A DNA stretch of 64,000 bases from Acidobacteriota bacterium (lineage in GTDB: Bacteria > Acidobacteriota > Blastocatellia > RBC074): positions 128,525 through 192,524 of the forward strand of contig JACPYM010000015.1 in NCBI GenBank assembly GCA_016196035.1, in the 5' to 3' direction. Shown here piece by piece: positions 26,140 through 35,224 of the stretch. Every line of letters begins with the position of its first letter. Positions within the stretch are counted from its first letter, which is position 1. Both the position numbers and the translations under genes were made by a program. The notes below the pieces were generated by a model. That model did not search any database. It was not told the DNA's origin and worked only from the letters and a program-made list of their open reading frames with translations.

Positions 26140-27375
26140 ATGTGGATTCGAAAATCATCCTTACTCTGTATCTTTGTTTTGCTGTTAGGCGTGTTGGGGC
26201 CAACGTCCGCCTTCCATCCGGCCAGCCGTGCGGCGGGCACGGATGAATTTCTGTCCGGGCAAATCACGGTCGTCTTGCAGCCGGGCGCGGACATCAATGC
26301 CTTCAATGCGCTGCACAACACTTATGTGATCGAGCAATTGCCCGGCAGCGATAGTTATTTGTTAGGTCTGGCGTCAGGCGTGAGCGTAGACGCCGAGCTG
26401 GCTGAAGTCGCTGGCGACAATGACGTGGTCGTGGCCGAGCACAACTTTGTGGTGAAACCGGCGGAAGTCCGCCAGATCAGTCACGCCTTTTTGGATCAAA
26501 TCAGCCACGCCTTTCTCGACACGCAATCCCCGGCCAGTTTTTACGGGCAGCCGTCGCTGGCCAATCTGCATCTGCCGCAGGCGCAAAACATCGCGCGTGG
26601 CGCGGGTGTGCGTGTCGCCGTGATTGACACGGGGCTGGATATGAATCATCCGCTCTTTGGCGGGCGGCTGGCCTGGCCGATGTTCGACTTTGTTGATAAC
26701 GACGGCAGCCCGCAGGAAGAGCCGGGCGGCAACGGTTATGGTCATGGCACCTTTGTCGCAGGCTTGATCGCGTTGACCGCGCCGCAAGCGACGATTATGC
26801 CGTTGCGGGCTTTTGGGCCGGATGGCACGGGCAGCAGTTTCAACATCGCCAAGGCGATTCGCTACGCCACCGACAACGGCGCGCAAGTCATCAACCTGAG
26901 CTTTGGGCTGTCGCAACCCGATGGATTTATCAAGGATGCGCTGAGTTACGCCTACTCGCGCACTTACATGGTGGCGGCGGCGGGCAATGACAATCTGAAT
27001 GCGATTCATTTTCCGGCTTCGTTTAAGAGCAAGACTTTGGGCGTGACCTCGGTAACGGACAATGATCTGAAGGCGGCGTTTGCCAATTACAACGCCGATG
27101 TGCAGGTCGCGGCGCCGGGCGTCAATCTTTACAGCGCCTATCCCGGCAACAATTGGGCGTGGTGGAGCGGCACTTCATTTTCGACCGCCTTGGTGAGCGG
27201 TGAAGCGGCGTTGATGCTCTCGCTGCGGCCCAATTTGAACCGCTCGAACGTGAGCAGCATCATCACCAGTTGCGGGCCGAGCATCAATTCGCTCAATCCG
27301 GCCTACAACGGCAAGCTGGGCAAGGTGCGGATTGATTATCTGTCGGCGCTCAATCAGACCCTCAAAAGCAAATAA
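26140..27375 (+). CDS. Secreted subtilisin-family (S8) serine protease
   Basis: 411 residues with a signal peptide (MWIRKSSLLCIFVLLLGVLG, then PTSAF). A short inhibitor-I9-like propeptide spans about residues 40-115. The catalytic triad is complete: Asp163 (VAVIDTGLD), His202 (GYGHGTFVAG) and Ser346 (SGTSFSTALVSGEAAL), with oxyanion Asn283 (VAAAGND). Between propeptide and catalytic domain the octapeptide QISHAFLD occurs twice in tandem. The gene follows the CHAT gene by 49 bp on the same strand and ends at an intrinsic terminator, so it belongs to the sigma-CHAT unit. GTGGAGGATC upstream is a good ribosome binding site. It probably acts outside the cytoplasm, on extracellular peptides or on envelope proteins. 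Confidence 0.94.
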   Translation: MWIRKSSLLCIFVLLLGVLGPTSAFHPASRAAGTDEFLSGQITVVLQPGADINAFNALHNTYVIEQLPGSDSYLLGLASGVSVDAELAEVAGDNDVVVAEHNFVVKPAEVRQISHAFLDQISHAFLDTQSPASFYGQPSLANLHLPQAQNIARGAGVRVAVIDTGLDMNHPLFGGRLAWPMFDFVDNDGSPQEEPGGNGYGHGTFVAGLIALTAPQATIMPLRAFGPDGTGSSFNIAKAIRYATDNGAQVINLSFGLSQPDGFIKDALSYAYSRTYMVAAAGNDNLNAIHFPASFKSKTLGVTSVTDNDLKAAFANYNADVQVAAPGVNLYSAYPGNNWAWWSGTSFSTALVSGEAALMLSLRPNLNRSNVSSIITSCGPSINSLNPAYNGKLGKVRIDYLSALNQTLKSK

Positions 27376-27412
27376 CCTTTTTCGATTTCTATCCACAGCG
27401 TCACAGTGTTTC

Positions 27413-27449
27413 AGCGTGCGCGACCGTCAGGTCACGCACGCTTTTTTTG
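27413..27449 (+). terminator. Intrinsic terminator ending the sigma/CHAT/subtilase unit
   Basis: Stem AGCGTGCGCGACC (27413-27425) pairs with GGTCACGCACGCT (27430-27442), with one internal mismatch, across a 4-base GTCA loop. It is followed directly by a run of seven T residues. It lies 37 bp after the subtilase stop, within reach as a transcript end for the four-gene run, and separates that run from the threonine genes. Confidence 0.88.
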
Positions 27450-27501
27450 TGGCGGCGGGCCTTTGCGGCAGTCGGGAAAATATGGTACGTCTTGCGGCAC
27501 T

Positions 27502-28713
27502 ATGATCTCCATCGCTGATATTCAGGCCGCGCGCGAACGGCTCGGCCAAGCCATCTATCACACACCCTGTCCGCACTCCGTCACGCTCAGCAAACTGTGC
27601 GGCCCGCAAATTTATTGCAAGCTCGAAAATTTGCAAATGACCGGCAGCTTCAAAGAACGCGGCGCGCTGAATAAATTATTGCAACTCACCGATGCCGAAA
27701 AAGCCGCCGGCGTGATCGCCGCCAGCGCCGGCAATCACGCGCAAGGCGTCGCCTATCACGCCACGCGGCTCGGCCTCCGATCTGTCATTGTGATGCCCAA
27801 GCCGACGCCGCTCATCAAGGTTTCCAACACACGCGACCTGGGCGGCGAAGTCATCCTGCACGGGGCGAATTATGACGAAGCCTTTGCCCACGCGACCGCC
27901 CTCGCACAGCAACACGGTTATACTTTCGTCCACGCCTTTGACGACGACGCGATCATTGCGGGGCAGGGCACCATCGGCCTCGAATTGCTGGACGAAGCCG
28001 TCAAATTCGATGCGGTCGTCGTGCCCATCGGCGGCGGCGGCATGATCGGCGGCATCGCCGTCGCGCTGAAAACCATGCGCCCCAACATTCGCATCATCGG
28101 TGTCGAACCGGCCTATGTGCCTTCGATGAAAGCGGCGGTTGAACAGGGCCACATCGTCGAAGTCGCCGGTCAACCGACCATCGCGGATGGCTTGGCCGTC
28201 AAACGCGTGGGCGAACGTCCACTCGAAATCGTCCAGCGCTACGTAGACGAAATCGTCACCGTTACCGAAGGTGAAATTTCGAGCGCGATTCTCAAAATGC
28301 TCGAAATCGAAAAAACCGTTGTCGAAGGCGGCGCCGCCGCCGGACTGGCCGCGCTTCTCTTCAAAAAACTGACTGGTTTGGCTGGCAAAAACGTCGCGGT
28401 CATCATTTGCGGCGGCAACATTGATCCGAATCTGTTGACCAAGATCATCGAACGTGGCCTCGCGAAAGATGGCCGTTTGGTGCGCGTGCGGACGATCGTG
28501 CGCGACCGGCCCGGCGAACTCGCGCGCATTTGCCAGCACGTCGCCGAGGTCGGCGGCAACATTATGGAAGTCGAACACAACCGCGCCTTCTCCGAATTGG
28601 AAGTCGGCGGCGTCGAGATTGATTTAACCCTGGAAACGCGCGGACGCGAGCAAATCGAGCAGCTTTTGAATGTCTTGCGTCAGGATGGCATCGAGGCCAG
28701 CGAAGTGAAGTAA
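27502..28713 (+). CDS. ilvA: Threonine ammonia-lyase (threonine dehydratase) with C-terminal ACT domain
   Basis: PLP enzyme converting L-threonine to 2-oxobutyrate and ammonia. 403 residues from ATG 27502; an in-frame upstream ATG at 27406 overlaps the terminator and is rejected. The PLP lysine is Lys51 in [14 protein letters not shown]. The glycine-rich phosphate loop is [10 protein letters not shown], and [14 protein letters not shown] lies between. The last ~75 residues ([20 protein letters not shown]) form one ACT domain, the layout of catabolic/TdcB-like or short biosynthetic enzymes with allosteric control. It is close to two other threonine-using genes but separated from them by a 34-bp inverted repeat. 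Whether it is biosynthetic (isoleucine) or catabolic is undecided. Confidence 0.93.
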   Translation: MISIADIQAARERLGQAIYHTPCPHSVTLSKLCGPQIYCKLENLQMTGSFKERGALNKLLQLTDAEKAAGVIAASAGNHAQGVAYHATRLGLRSVIVMPKPTPLIKVSNTRDLGGEVILHGANYDEAFAHATALAQQHGYTFVHAFDDDAIIAGQGTIGLELLDEAVKFDAVVVPIGGGGMIGGIAVALKTMRPNIRIIGVEPAYVPSMKAAVEQGHIVEVAGQPTIADGLAVKRVGERPLEIVQRYVDEIVTVTEGEISSAILKMLEIEKTVVEGGAAAGLAALLFKKLTGLAGKNVAVIICGGNIDPNLLTKIIERGLAKDGRLVRVRTIVRDRPGELARICQHVAEVGGNIMEVEHNRAFSELEVGGVEIDLTLETRGREQIEQLLNVLRQDGIEASEVK

Positions 28714-28806
28714 CCGGTACGGAACCGGGAGCGATAGCGACCGGGTGCCCTCGAATAAGTCTCACACGGAGTCACCCGGTCGCTATCGCTCCCGGTTCCG
28801 TACCGG
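28714..28806. repeat. 34-bp perfect inverted repeat
   Basis: Arms at 28714-28747 and 28773-28806, beginning CCGGTACGGAACCGGGAGCG, with a 25-bp spacer. It starts right after the threonine dehydratase stop. Part of the arm (GGGAGCGATAGCGACCGG) resembles the arm at 30152-30173, so it belongs to a loose family of intergenic hairpins in this window. No T-tract is present. Confidence 0.75.
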
Positions 28807-28962
28807 CGCATTCCGTGAGTCTTGGTGAGCCTTTCTACGTGCTGAGCTTCGGCTTACGAACGGCGCAGGTGACGCGAAGGCAGTGTTGACCAAACGACAA
28901 CAAGCTGGAAAGCTGGCTGTACATCTGCTTGAAAACAACAGAAGGAATTCATAGGTACATTC

Positions 28963-30147
28963 ATGAGAGCACTAAGAAAAGACAAGCTTGATGTTCAAGG
29001 CTTGCGCTACATTGACGATGCACCAGAGCCTGCCTTGCATCCGGCGGAAGTCAAAATCCGCGTCTTTGCAGCGGGGATTTGCGGCACCGATTTTGGCATT
29101 TACCACTCCGATACGCGCCAGGGCATTCGCGACGAGATGTTGCGCCTGTTGGGCGGCGAGTTGAACCGCTACCAACCGTTGGTCATCGGTCACGAATTTT
29201 GCGGTGAAGTCGTCGAAATCGGCGCGGGTGTGCCGCGCGCGCTGGTCAGCGTGGGCGATTATGTCACCAGCGAAATGCACATCGCCTGCGGCTATTGCCA
29301 TCAATGCATGACCGGGCGCAAACACGTTTGTCAGAACGTGCAGATCAAAGGCGTGCACCTCGACGGGACGTTCGCCGAATACGTCTGCGTGCCCTTTGAA
29401 AACTTAATCAACCTGGAACGCTTCGGCGGCAAGGCCATGATTCCGCCACGCTTTGGTGCCTTTCTGGATGCGCTCGGCAATGCCGTGCATACCGTGATGG
29501 AAGGCGATGTCTCTGGCAAAACGGTCGCGATTCTCGGTTGCGGCACGCAAGGCATGATGGCGACAGCGGTGGCGCGTGCGCTGGGCGCAACGCGTATTTA
29601 CGTGACGGATTTTTCGGTCACCAGCGGCGGCATTGACGCGGGCCATCTCGCCAAACGCTTTGCCATCGCCAAAGAGATGGGCGCGGATTATTGCTTCGAC
29701 ACCAACGAACAAAACGCGCCAGGGCAAAAAGCCGAACTCTTTTTGCGCGTCGCTGACGAACACGGCGGCGGCGTGGATGTCGTGCTCGAAATGAGCGGTT
29801 CGGCGGCGGCTTACAACGACGCCGGTCGGCTGGTCAAAAACGGTGGCGCCATCATGCTGCTCGGCATTCCGTCACGCCCCTTGGCGGCCTTTGACATCGG
29901 CAACCACGTCATCTGGAAAGGCGTGACGATGCGCGGCATCTTTGGCCGCCGCATGTTCGACACCTGGTACACGATGCTCGATCTGTTGGCGGCGGATAAA
30001 TCTGGCCTCAAAGCCAAGCTCGAAAAGATCATCGCCCGCCAGCCCGTGTTGCTCGAAAATTTCGAGCGCGGTTTTGAAATGGTGCGCTCGCAGGAAGCCG
30101 TCAAGGTGTTGCTGACGCCTGATCCAAATTTTAAGGTGGAGGCATAA
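28963..30147 (+). CDS. Zinc-dependent medium-chain dehydrogenase, probable L-threonine 3-dehydrogenase
   Basis: 394 residues, MDR superfamily. Catalytic zinc ligands Cys40, His77 and Glu78 ([20 protein letters not shown]) are present. The structural zinc site Cys109/112/115/123 ([15 protein letters not shown]) is intact. The Rossmann motif GCGTQGMMA follows at about residue 192. Function is inferred from the next gene, which encodes 2-amino-3-ketobutyrate CoA ligase: together they would oxidise threonine to glycine and acetyl-CoA. An insertion around residues 50-70 ([20 protein letters not shown]) distinguishes it from E. coli Tdh, so a related polyol or alcohol substrate remains possible. 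AGAAGGAATT upstream serves as ribosome binding site. Confidence 0.78.
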   Translation: MRALRKDKLDVQGLRYIDDAPEPALHPAEVKIRVFAAGICGTDFGIYHSDTRQGIRDEMLRLLGGELNRYQPLVIGHEFCGEVVEIGAGVPRALVSVGDYVTSEMHIACGYCHQCMTGRKHVCQNVQIKGVHLDGTFAEYVCVPFENLINLERFGGKAMIPPRFGAFLDALGNAVHTVMEGDVSGKTVAILGCGTQGMMATAVARALGATRIYVTDFSVTSGGIDAGHLAKRFAIAKEMGADYCFDTNEQNAPGQKAELFLRVADEHGGGVDVVLEMSGSAAAYNDAGRLVKNGGAIMLLGIPSRPLAAFDIGNHVIWKGVTMRGIFGRRMFDTWYTMLDLLAADKSGLKAKLEKIIARQPVLLENFERGFEMVRSQEAVKVLLTPDPNFKVEA

Positions 30148-30149
30148 GT

Positions 30150-30214
30150 CAGTACCGCGAGCGGTAGCGAGCGCGCGGTTTGCCAAATGCACGCTCGCTA
30201 CCGCTCGCGATACC
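30150..30214. repeat. Inverted repeat between tdh-like and kbl genes
   Basis: Left arm near 30152-30173 (GTACCGCGAGCGGTAGCGAG) and right arm 30192-30214 pair with one mismatch over 22 bp. It fills most of the 81-bp gap between two genes expected to be co-transcribed. It shares the CAGTACCGCG start with the repeats at 12.1 and 51.3-51.6 kb. Confidence 0.68.
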
Positions 30215-30228
30215 GATGCTGAACTATT

Positions 30229-31458
30229 ATGAATCCCGAACTGATTTACTCGACCTTACAACATGAACTCGATAAGCTAGCCGAGGCGCAGACCTACAAG
30301 TACGAAGTGCCGCTCGAAAGCGAACAGGGCGGGCGCGTCCGCGTGCAAGGCCGTGTGTGTGTGATGCTGGCGTCGAATAACTATCTTGGGCTGGCGAATC
30401 ACCCGCGTATTAAAGAGGCTGCTCAACAGGGCCTCGACAAGTGGGGTTTCGGCATGTCATCGGTGCGCTTCTTGTGCGGCACCGAGCCGATTCATCTGGA
30501 ATTGGAACAGCGCATTGCCCGCTTCGTCGGTTGCGAAGCAGCGATCCTGCATTCGTCCTGCTTCGCAGCGAACGAAGCGTTTTTTACGGCCCTGTATGCC
30601 AACGATTTTGGCGAGACGAATTACGAAGACGTGATTTACAGCGACCAGTACAACCATGCCAGCATCATTGACGGTGTGCGTCTGTGCCGCGCGGTCGCCA
30701 AACAAACCGCGTCGAAACTGTATCGCAACCGTGACGTTGCGCATTTGCGCGAACTGCTTGAAGAAGATCGCGACAAGAATTACCGGCTGAAAGTCATCGC
30801 CACCGATGGCGTCTTCTCGATGGAAGGCCACCTCGCGCCGCTGCCCGAACTGGTCGCGCTCGCGCGTGAATTCGGCGCGTTGCTGTTCGTGGACGAATCG
30901 CATGCCTCAGGCGCGCTCGGGCAAACCGGGCGCGGCACGCCCGAAGAGTTGGGCGTGCATGGCGAGATTGACGTAATCACCGGCACTTTCGGCAAAGCGC
31001 TGGGTGGCGCGTCGGGCGGCTTCATCGCCGGGCGGCGCGAATTGGTCGAATTCCTGCGCCAGAAATCGCGGCCTTACACGTTTAGCAACACCGTGCCGCC
31101 GGCGGTCGTGACGGCTTCGATTGCCGCCATTGACTTGATTGAGAATGAGCCGGGCATCGTCAATCAATTGCACGCGAACACGGCGTTCTTCCGCCGCGAA
31201 ATCGTCAACGCGGGGTTCACCATCCTGCCCGGCCACCACGCCATCGTGCCAATCATGCTCGGTGAAGCGGCGCTGGCGCAGGAGATGAGTCGCGCGCTGC
31301 TCGACGAAGGCGTTTACATCAAAGGCCTCTGGTATCCGGTTGTGCCCAAAGGCGAAGCCCGCTTGCGCGCGCAGATTTCTGCCGCGCACACACAGACGGA
31401 TTTGGAGCAAACCATCGCGGCCTTTAAGACGGTCGGCAAAAAGCTGGGCGTTATTTAA
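30229..31458 (+). CDS. kbl: 2-amino-3-ketobutyrate CoA ligase (glycine C-acetyltransferase)
   Basis: PLP enzyme of the alpha-oxoamine synthase family. It cleaves 2-amino-3-ketobutyrate with CoA to glycine and acetyl-CoA, the second step of threonine catabolism. 409 residues, usual length. [35 protein letters not shown], and the PLP lysine Lys256 in [15 protein letters not shown] identify the group; the [16 protein letters not shown] segment favours KBL over serine palmitoyltransferase and BioF. It follows the dehydrogenase gene on the same strand, supporting the Tdh/Kbl reading of both. The intervening hairpin repeat may lower read-through. Confidence 0.93.
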   Translation: MNPELIYSTLQHELDKLAEAQTYKYEVPLESEQGGRVRVQGRVCVMLASNNYLGLANHPRIKEAAQQGLDKWGFGMSSVRFLCGTEPIHLELEQRIARFVGCEAAILHSSCFAANEAFFTALYANDFGETNYEDVIYSDQYNHASIIDGVRLCRAVAKQTASKLYRNRDVAHLRELLEEDRDKNYRLKVIATDGVFSMEGHLAPLPELVALAREFGALLFVDESHASGALGQTGRGTPEELGVHGEIDVITGTFGKALGGASGGFIAGRRELVEFLRQKSRPYTFSNTVPPAVVTASIAAIDLIENEPGIVNQLHANTAFFRREIVNAGFTILPGHHAIVPIMLGEAALAQEMSRALLDEGVYIKGLWYPVVPKGEARLRAQISAAHTQTDLEQTIAAFKTVGKKLGVI

Positions 31459-31470
31459 CGCAGAAAAGAG

Positions 31471-31571
31471 AGATTACGGAACAGACGGAAATAACGGAAC
31501 AGACTGAAAAGAACCGACAACTGGCCTGATCCCTTCCGTCTGTTCCGTTATTTCCGTCTGTTCCGTAATCT
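31471..31571. repeat. 34-bp perfect inverted repeat with internal GGAA direct repeats
   Basis: Arms at 31471-31504 and 31538-31571, beginning AGATTACGGAACAGACGGAA. Within each arm the unit ACGGAACAGAC occurs twice. Pairing continues for a few bases outward with interruptions. It sits between kbl and the hydroxyproline operon and would separate two catabolic units. Confidence 0.75.
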
Positions 31572-31604
31572 CCTCTTCCGATTGCTTCTCTTTCCTTAAC
31601 CAAT

Positions 31605-32540
31605 ATGCAACGTCTCAAAGCAATTGATTCACATACCGGCGGCGAACCTACGCGCGTTATTGTCAGCGGCTTCCCCGATTTGGGCAAAGGCTCGATGGCC
31701 GAACGTATGCGGCGGTTCAAAGCCGAGTTCGATCAGTATCGTTCGGCCATTGTCAACGAACCGCGCGGCAACGACGCCATCGTCGGCGCGTTGTTGTGCG
31801 AACCGGTTGATGCGGCCAACGCGGCGGGCGTGATCTTTTTCAACAACGTCGGCTACTTGGGCATGTGCGGGCACGGCACGATAGGCCTGATGGTGACGCT
31901 CGCGCACATGGGCCGCATTCAACCCGGCACGCAGCGCCTCGAAACGCCCGTCGGCACAATCGCCGCCACCTTGCATGCGAACAATGAAGTCAGTGTGGCC
32001 AATGTCCAAAGCTATCGTCACGCAGCAAATGTAACTGTAGATGTGCCTGGCCTCGGCGTCGTGCGCGGCGACATCGCTTGGGGCGGCAATTGGTTCTTTC
32101 TAGTGAATGACCATGACCAGCAATTGACGTTGCAACATCTAGACGACCTGACCGCTTACACCTGGAAGATTCGGCAGGCACTCACGGCGCAAGGCATCAC
32201 GGGCGCGCATGGGCAGGAGATTGATCACATCGAATTGTTTGTGCCTTCGCAACTCGATGGCGTGCAAAGCAAAAACTTCGTGCTCTGTCCCGGCAAAGCC
32301 TATGACCGCTCGCCCTGCGGCACGGGCACAAGCGCGAAGCTGGCTTGTCTGGTGGCCGACGGCAAACTGAAAGAAGGCGAGACTTGGAAACAAGAGAGCG
32401 TGGTCGGCAGCGTGTTTGAAGGCAGCGTGCGCAGCGCGGATGGAATGATTCAGCCGACGATCAAAGGCTCCGCGTTCGTCAACGCTGAGCTTGAATTGAT
32501 CCTGGACGAACGCGACCCATTCTGCTGGGGCATCCGGTGA
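31605..32540 (+). CDS. 4-hydroxyproline 2-epimerase (proline racemase family)
   Basis: Epimerises trans-4-hydroxy-L-proline to cis-4-hydroxy-D-proline without cofactor. 311 residues. The two catalytic cysteines of hydroxyproline epimerase are present: Cys88 in MCGHGTIG and Cys238 in [12 protein letters not shown]. Threonine dehydratases of the same fold carry Thr at the second position, so an epimerase/racemase is indicated. [17 protein letters not shown] is the family N-terminus. Proline racemase activity is possible from sequence alone, but the downstream D-hydroxyproline dehydrogenase and deaminase genes point to hydroxyproline. The stop overlaps the next start by 4 bp, showing translational coupling. 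Confidence 0.92.
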   Translation: MQRLKAIDSHTGGEPTRVIVSGFPDLGKGSMAERMRRFKAEFDQYRSAIVNEPRGNDAIVGALLCEPVDAANAAGVIFFNNVGYLGMCGHGTIGLMVTLAHMGRIQPGTQRLETPVGTIAATLHANNEVSVANVQSYRHAANVTVDVPGLGVVRGDIAWGGNWFFLVNDHDQQLTLQHLDDLTAYTWKIRQALTAQGITGAHGQEIDHIELFVPSQLDGVQSKNFVLCPGKAYDRSPCGTGTSAKLACLVADGKLKEGETWKQESVVGSVFEGSVRSADGMIQPTIKGSAFVNAELELILDERDPFCWGIR

Positions 32541-33700
32541 ATCTCCAATCTCCAACCTCAAATTCACATACCGCGTTTGATGTGGTCATCATTGGCGGCG
32601 GCATAGTTGGGGCAGCCTGTGCGCGTGAATGCGCTCTGGGCGGATTGCGCGTCGCCATCATCGAGCGCGCCGTCATCGGCGGCGGTGCGACGGCGGAAGG
32701 CATGGGCCACATCGTGGTGATGGATGATTCAGAAGCGCAGTTCGCCTTGACGCGCTATTCGCAACAGCTCTGGCAGGAATTGGCGAATGAATGGCCTGCG
32801 ACCGCCGAGTATGAGCAATGCGGCACGCTTTGGGTGGCGGCGGATGACGAAGAGATGGCCGAAGTTCACCGCAAGCGCGAATTTTATGGCGCGCGCGGCG
32901 TGGCGACTGAAGTGCTAGATGCACAGCAATTGGCTGAAGCCGAACCGCATTTGCGCCCAGGCTTGGCGGGCGGATTATTTGTGCCGAGCGACGGCGTGAG
33001 CTATCCGCCCTGCGCGGCGGGCTATTTGTTGGCCGAAGCGCAACGGCATTCGGCGCAATTGTTTTTGGGGAAAGAGGTGAAGGCGATCAAGTCAGAGTGC
33101 GTGCAATTGAGCGATGGCACATTTCTCGCGGCGCGCTTCATCGTCAACGCCACGGGCAGTTGGTCGCCCGAATTGACGCCGGGCATTGACGTGCAAAAGC
33201 GCAAGGGACATTTGGTCATCACGGATCGTTATCCCGGTTTTGTCCGGCATCAGTTGATCGAGCTTGGTTATTTGAAAAGTGCGCACTCGCACAATGCGGC
33301 TTCGGTGGCGTTCAATGCCCAGCCGCGCAAGACGGGGCAAATTCTGATCGGTTCTTCGCGCCAGTTCGGCGTGCACACGCGCGACGTTGATGCGCCGATG
33401 CTGGCCTGGATGTTGCGGCGCGCGGCGGAATACATGCCCGGCCTGGCTCAGCTTTCTGCCCTTCGCGTCTGGACAGGTTTTCGCGCGGCGACATCAGATC
33501 ATTTGCCGCTGATTGGTCCGTATCCCGGCAGCGACAGCCTCTATCTGGCCACCGGCCACGAAGGGCTGGGCATCACGACTTCGCTGGGCACGGGGCGGCT
33601 GCTGGCGGATCAATTGCTGCAACGCCCGTCCGCGATTCCGTGCGAGCCGTATTTGCCTGCGCGAGTTGCCGTGCAGAAACGGGAGACTGCTCATGCCTAA
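32537..33700 (+). CDS. FAD-dependent D-amino-acid dehydrogenase subunit (D-hydroxyproline dehydrogenase beta)
   Basis: 387 residues of the DAO/glycine oxidase family. A Rossmann FAD-binding motif lies at residues 17-27 ([14 protein letters not shown]). The substrate part includes [20 protein letters not shown], and the C-terminal FAD motif is [20 protein letters not shown]. It would oxidise cis-4-hydroxy-D-proline to a pyrroline carboxylate. Together with the 2Fe-2S and NADH-oxidase-like genes just downstream it matches the three-subunit hydroxyproline dehydrogenase described in Pseudomonas-type lhp/hyp clusters. The next start overlaps this stop by 8 bp. The start is GTG at 32537, in a 4-bp overlap with the epimerase gene. 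Confidence 0.9.
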   Translation: MNLQSPTSNSHTAFDVVIIGGGIVGAACARECALGGLRVAIIERAVIGGGATAEGMGHIVVMDDSEAQFALTRYSQQLWQELANEWPATAEYEQCGTLWVAADDEEMAEVHRKREFYGARGVATEVLDAQQLAEAEPHLRPGLAGGLFVPSDGVSYPPCAAGYLLAEAQRHSAQLFLGKEVKAIKSECVQLSDGTFLAARFIVNATGSWSPELTPGIDVQKRKGHLVITDRYPGFVRHQLIELGYLKSAHSHNAASVAFNAQPRKTGQILIGSSRQFGVHTRDVDAPMLAWMLRRAAEYMPGLAQLSALRVWTGFRAATSDHLPLIGPYPGSDSLYLATGHEGLGITTSLGTGRLLADQLLQRPSAIPCEPYLPARVAVQKRETAHA

Positions 33701-33941
33701 TGCCGTGACGCTTTCGATCAACGGCCAGCCTTGGCGTGTGCCTGCGGAAAGCACGGTGGCGGCGGCCGTGCTGTTGAGTGGCGTGACGACTTTCCGCCGT
33801 TCGGTGACGGGCGAAGCGCGTGCGCCTTTATGCGGGATGGGCATCTGTTACGAATGCCGCGTGACGGTCAACGGGCAGGCGCATGCGCGCAGTTGCCAGA
33901 TTGTGTGTGCTGAAGGGATGGAGGTGCGCACCGATGCCTGA
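33693..33941 (+). CDS. 2Fe-2S ferredoxin-like subunit (D-hydroxyproline dehydrogenase gamma)
   Basis: 82 residues. A plant-type [2Fe-2S] site: Cys47, Cys52, Cys55 (PLCGMGICYECRV) and Cys68 (ARSCQI). N-terminal beta grasp VTLSINGQPWRVPAESTVAA. It resembles the small subunit of sarcosine-oxidase-like and hydroxyproline dehydrogenase complexes. ATG 33693 is preceded by GGGAG and overlaps the FAD subunit by 8 bp; its own stop overlaps the next start by 8 bp, so the three subunits should be made together. Electrons probably pass from the beta-subunit FAD through this cluster to the alpha subunit or a quinone. Confidence 0.88.
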   Translation: MPNAVTLSINGQPWRVPAESTVAAAVLLSGVTTFRRSVTGEARAPLCGMGICYECRVTVNGQAHARSCQIVCAEGMEVRTDA

Positions 33942-35220
33942 GCAACACGCTACTGATCTGCTCATCGTTGGCGCAGGCCCGGCGGGTATCGCCGCCGCAG
34001 TCGCCGCGCACGACGGCAAGCAGCGCATCACCATCCTCGACGACAACCCGCAACCCGGCGGCCAAATCTGGCGCGGCGAAGCGCAAACTCCATCTGACAC
34101 TGCCGCTGCTGAATGGCTCAAGCGCGTGCGGGCGACGAATGCGCAATTCATTCACGGCGCGCGCATCTTCGCGCAAACGGACGACGGCGCGCTGCTGGCT
34201 GAAATGACGAATGGCGAGACGCTCAGCCTGCGCTATCAAAAACTGATTCTGGCGACGGGCGCGCGCGAACGTTTCCTGCCGTTTCCGGGCTGGACGTTGC
34301 CGAATGTGTTTGGCGCGGGCGGCTTGCAAGCATTGGTCAAAGGCGGGTTGTCCATCGCGGGCAAACGCGTCGTTGTTGCGGGCACGGGGCCGCTATTGCT
34401 GGCGGTGGCGGCGTATTTGAAAAAGCGCGGCGCGGCGGTTTTATTGCTCGCCGAGCAAGCGCCCTTCACCAAATTGATTGGCTTTGGGTTGCAAGTCGCG
34501 CGGAGCGTAAGCAAGTTCAAACAGGCGCTTGAACTGAAAGGGCAATTGCGCGGTGTGCCGCAACGGTTCGACTGTTGGCCGCTGGCCGCGCATGGCGAAG
34601 GCAAATTGGCACGCGTGACGCTGCGGCAGGGAGCGCGAACTTTCGATCTTGCTTGCGATTATTTGGCCTGTGGCTTTCACCTCGTGCCCAACGTAGAACT
34701 GGCGGCGCTATTGGGTTGTGCCGTGCGCGATGGTTGCGTCGCGGTGGATGAGTTTCAGCAATCCGCTGTGGCTGGTGTGTATTGCGCTGGCGAATCCACC
34801 GGCATTGGCGGTGTAGAGGTTGCGCTGATCGAAGGGCAAATCGCCGGATTGGCTGCCAGCGACCGGCACCATGACGCCCGCCCGCTTTTCGCGGCCCGCG
34901 CCAAGGCGCAACGTTTCGCCGGCGCGCTGAACCGGGCGGTTGCCTTGCGCGACGAACTCAAACAGTTGCCCCAGGCCGACACGCTGGTCTGCCGTTGCGA
35001 GGACGTGAGTTTTGAACGGTTGCAAACCCAGCCCGAATGGCGCGCGGCGAAGTTGCATACCCGTTGCGGGATGGGGCCGTGTCAGGGGCGCGTCTGTGGC
35101 CCGGCGGTCGAGTATTTATTCGGCTGGCAGTCAGCGTCGGTGCGTCCACCGGCCTTTCCGGCCAGTATTGGCAGCTTGGCGCAAGTTGCCGCTTCATCAT
35201 CATCAAATTCAGGAGACTGA
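33934..35220 (+). CDS. NAD(P)/FAD oxidoreductase with BFD-like 2Fe-2S domain (D-hydroxyproline dehydrogenase alpha)
   Basis: 428 residues. First nucleotide motif LLIVGAGPAGIAAAVAAHD; second RVVVAGTGPLLLAVAAYLKK. A C-terminal bacterioferritin-ferredoxin-like [2Fe-2S] domain follows, with cysteines in LVCRCEDVS and HTRCGMGPCQGRVCGP. The architecture matches the alpha subunit of heteromeric D-hydroxyproline dehydrogenase and of related opine/sarcosine oxidases. ATG 33934 lies after GGGATGGAGG and overlaps the ferredoxin-subunit stop. The next gene starts 4 bp after its stop. The substrate is inferred from the operon; by itself the protein would only be called a pyridine nucleotide-disulfide oxidoreductase. 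Confidence 0.89.
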   Translation: MPEQHATDLLIVGAGPAGIAAAVAAHDGKQRITILDDNPQPGGQIWRGEAQTPSDTAAAEWLKRVRATNAQFIHGARIFAQTDDGALLAEMTNGETLSLRYQKLILATGARERFLPFPGWTLPNVFGAGGLQALVKGGLSIAGKRVVVAGTGPLLLAVAAYLKKRGAAVLLLAEQAPFTKLIGFGLQVARSVSKFKQALELKGQLRGVPQRFDCWPLAAHGEGKLARVTLRQGARTFDLACDYLACGFHLVPNVELAALLGCAVRDGCVAVDEFQQSAVAGVYCAGESTGIGGVEVALIEGQIAGLAASDRHHDARPLFAARAKAQRFAGALNRAVALRDELKQLPQADTLVCRCEDVSFERLQTQPEWRAAKLHTRCGMGPCQGRVCGPAVEYLFGWQSASVRPPAFPASIGSLAQVAASSSSNSGD

Positions 35221-35224
35221 CACC

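Noticed and set aside
21856-27375. CRISPR-linked TPR-CHAT (Craspase) system
   Set aside because: No CRISPR repeats, Cas7-like effector or Csx30 homologue are visible in the window; only the TPR-CHAT and sigma logic is shared.
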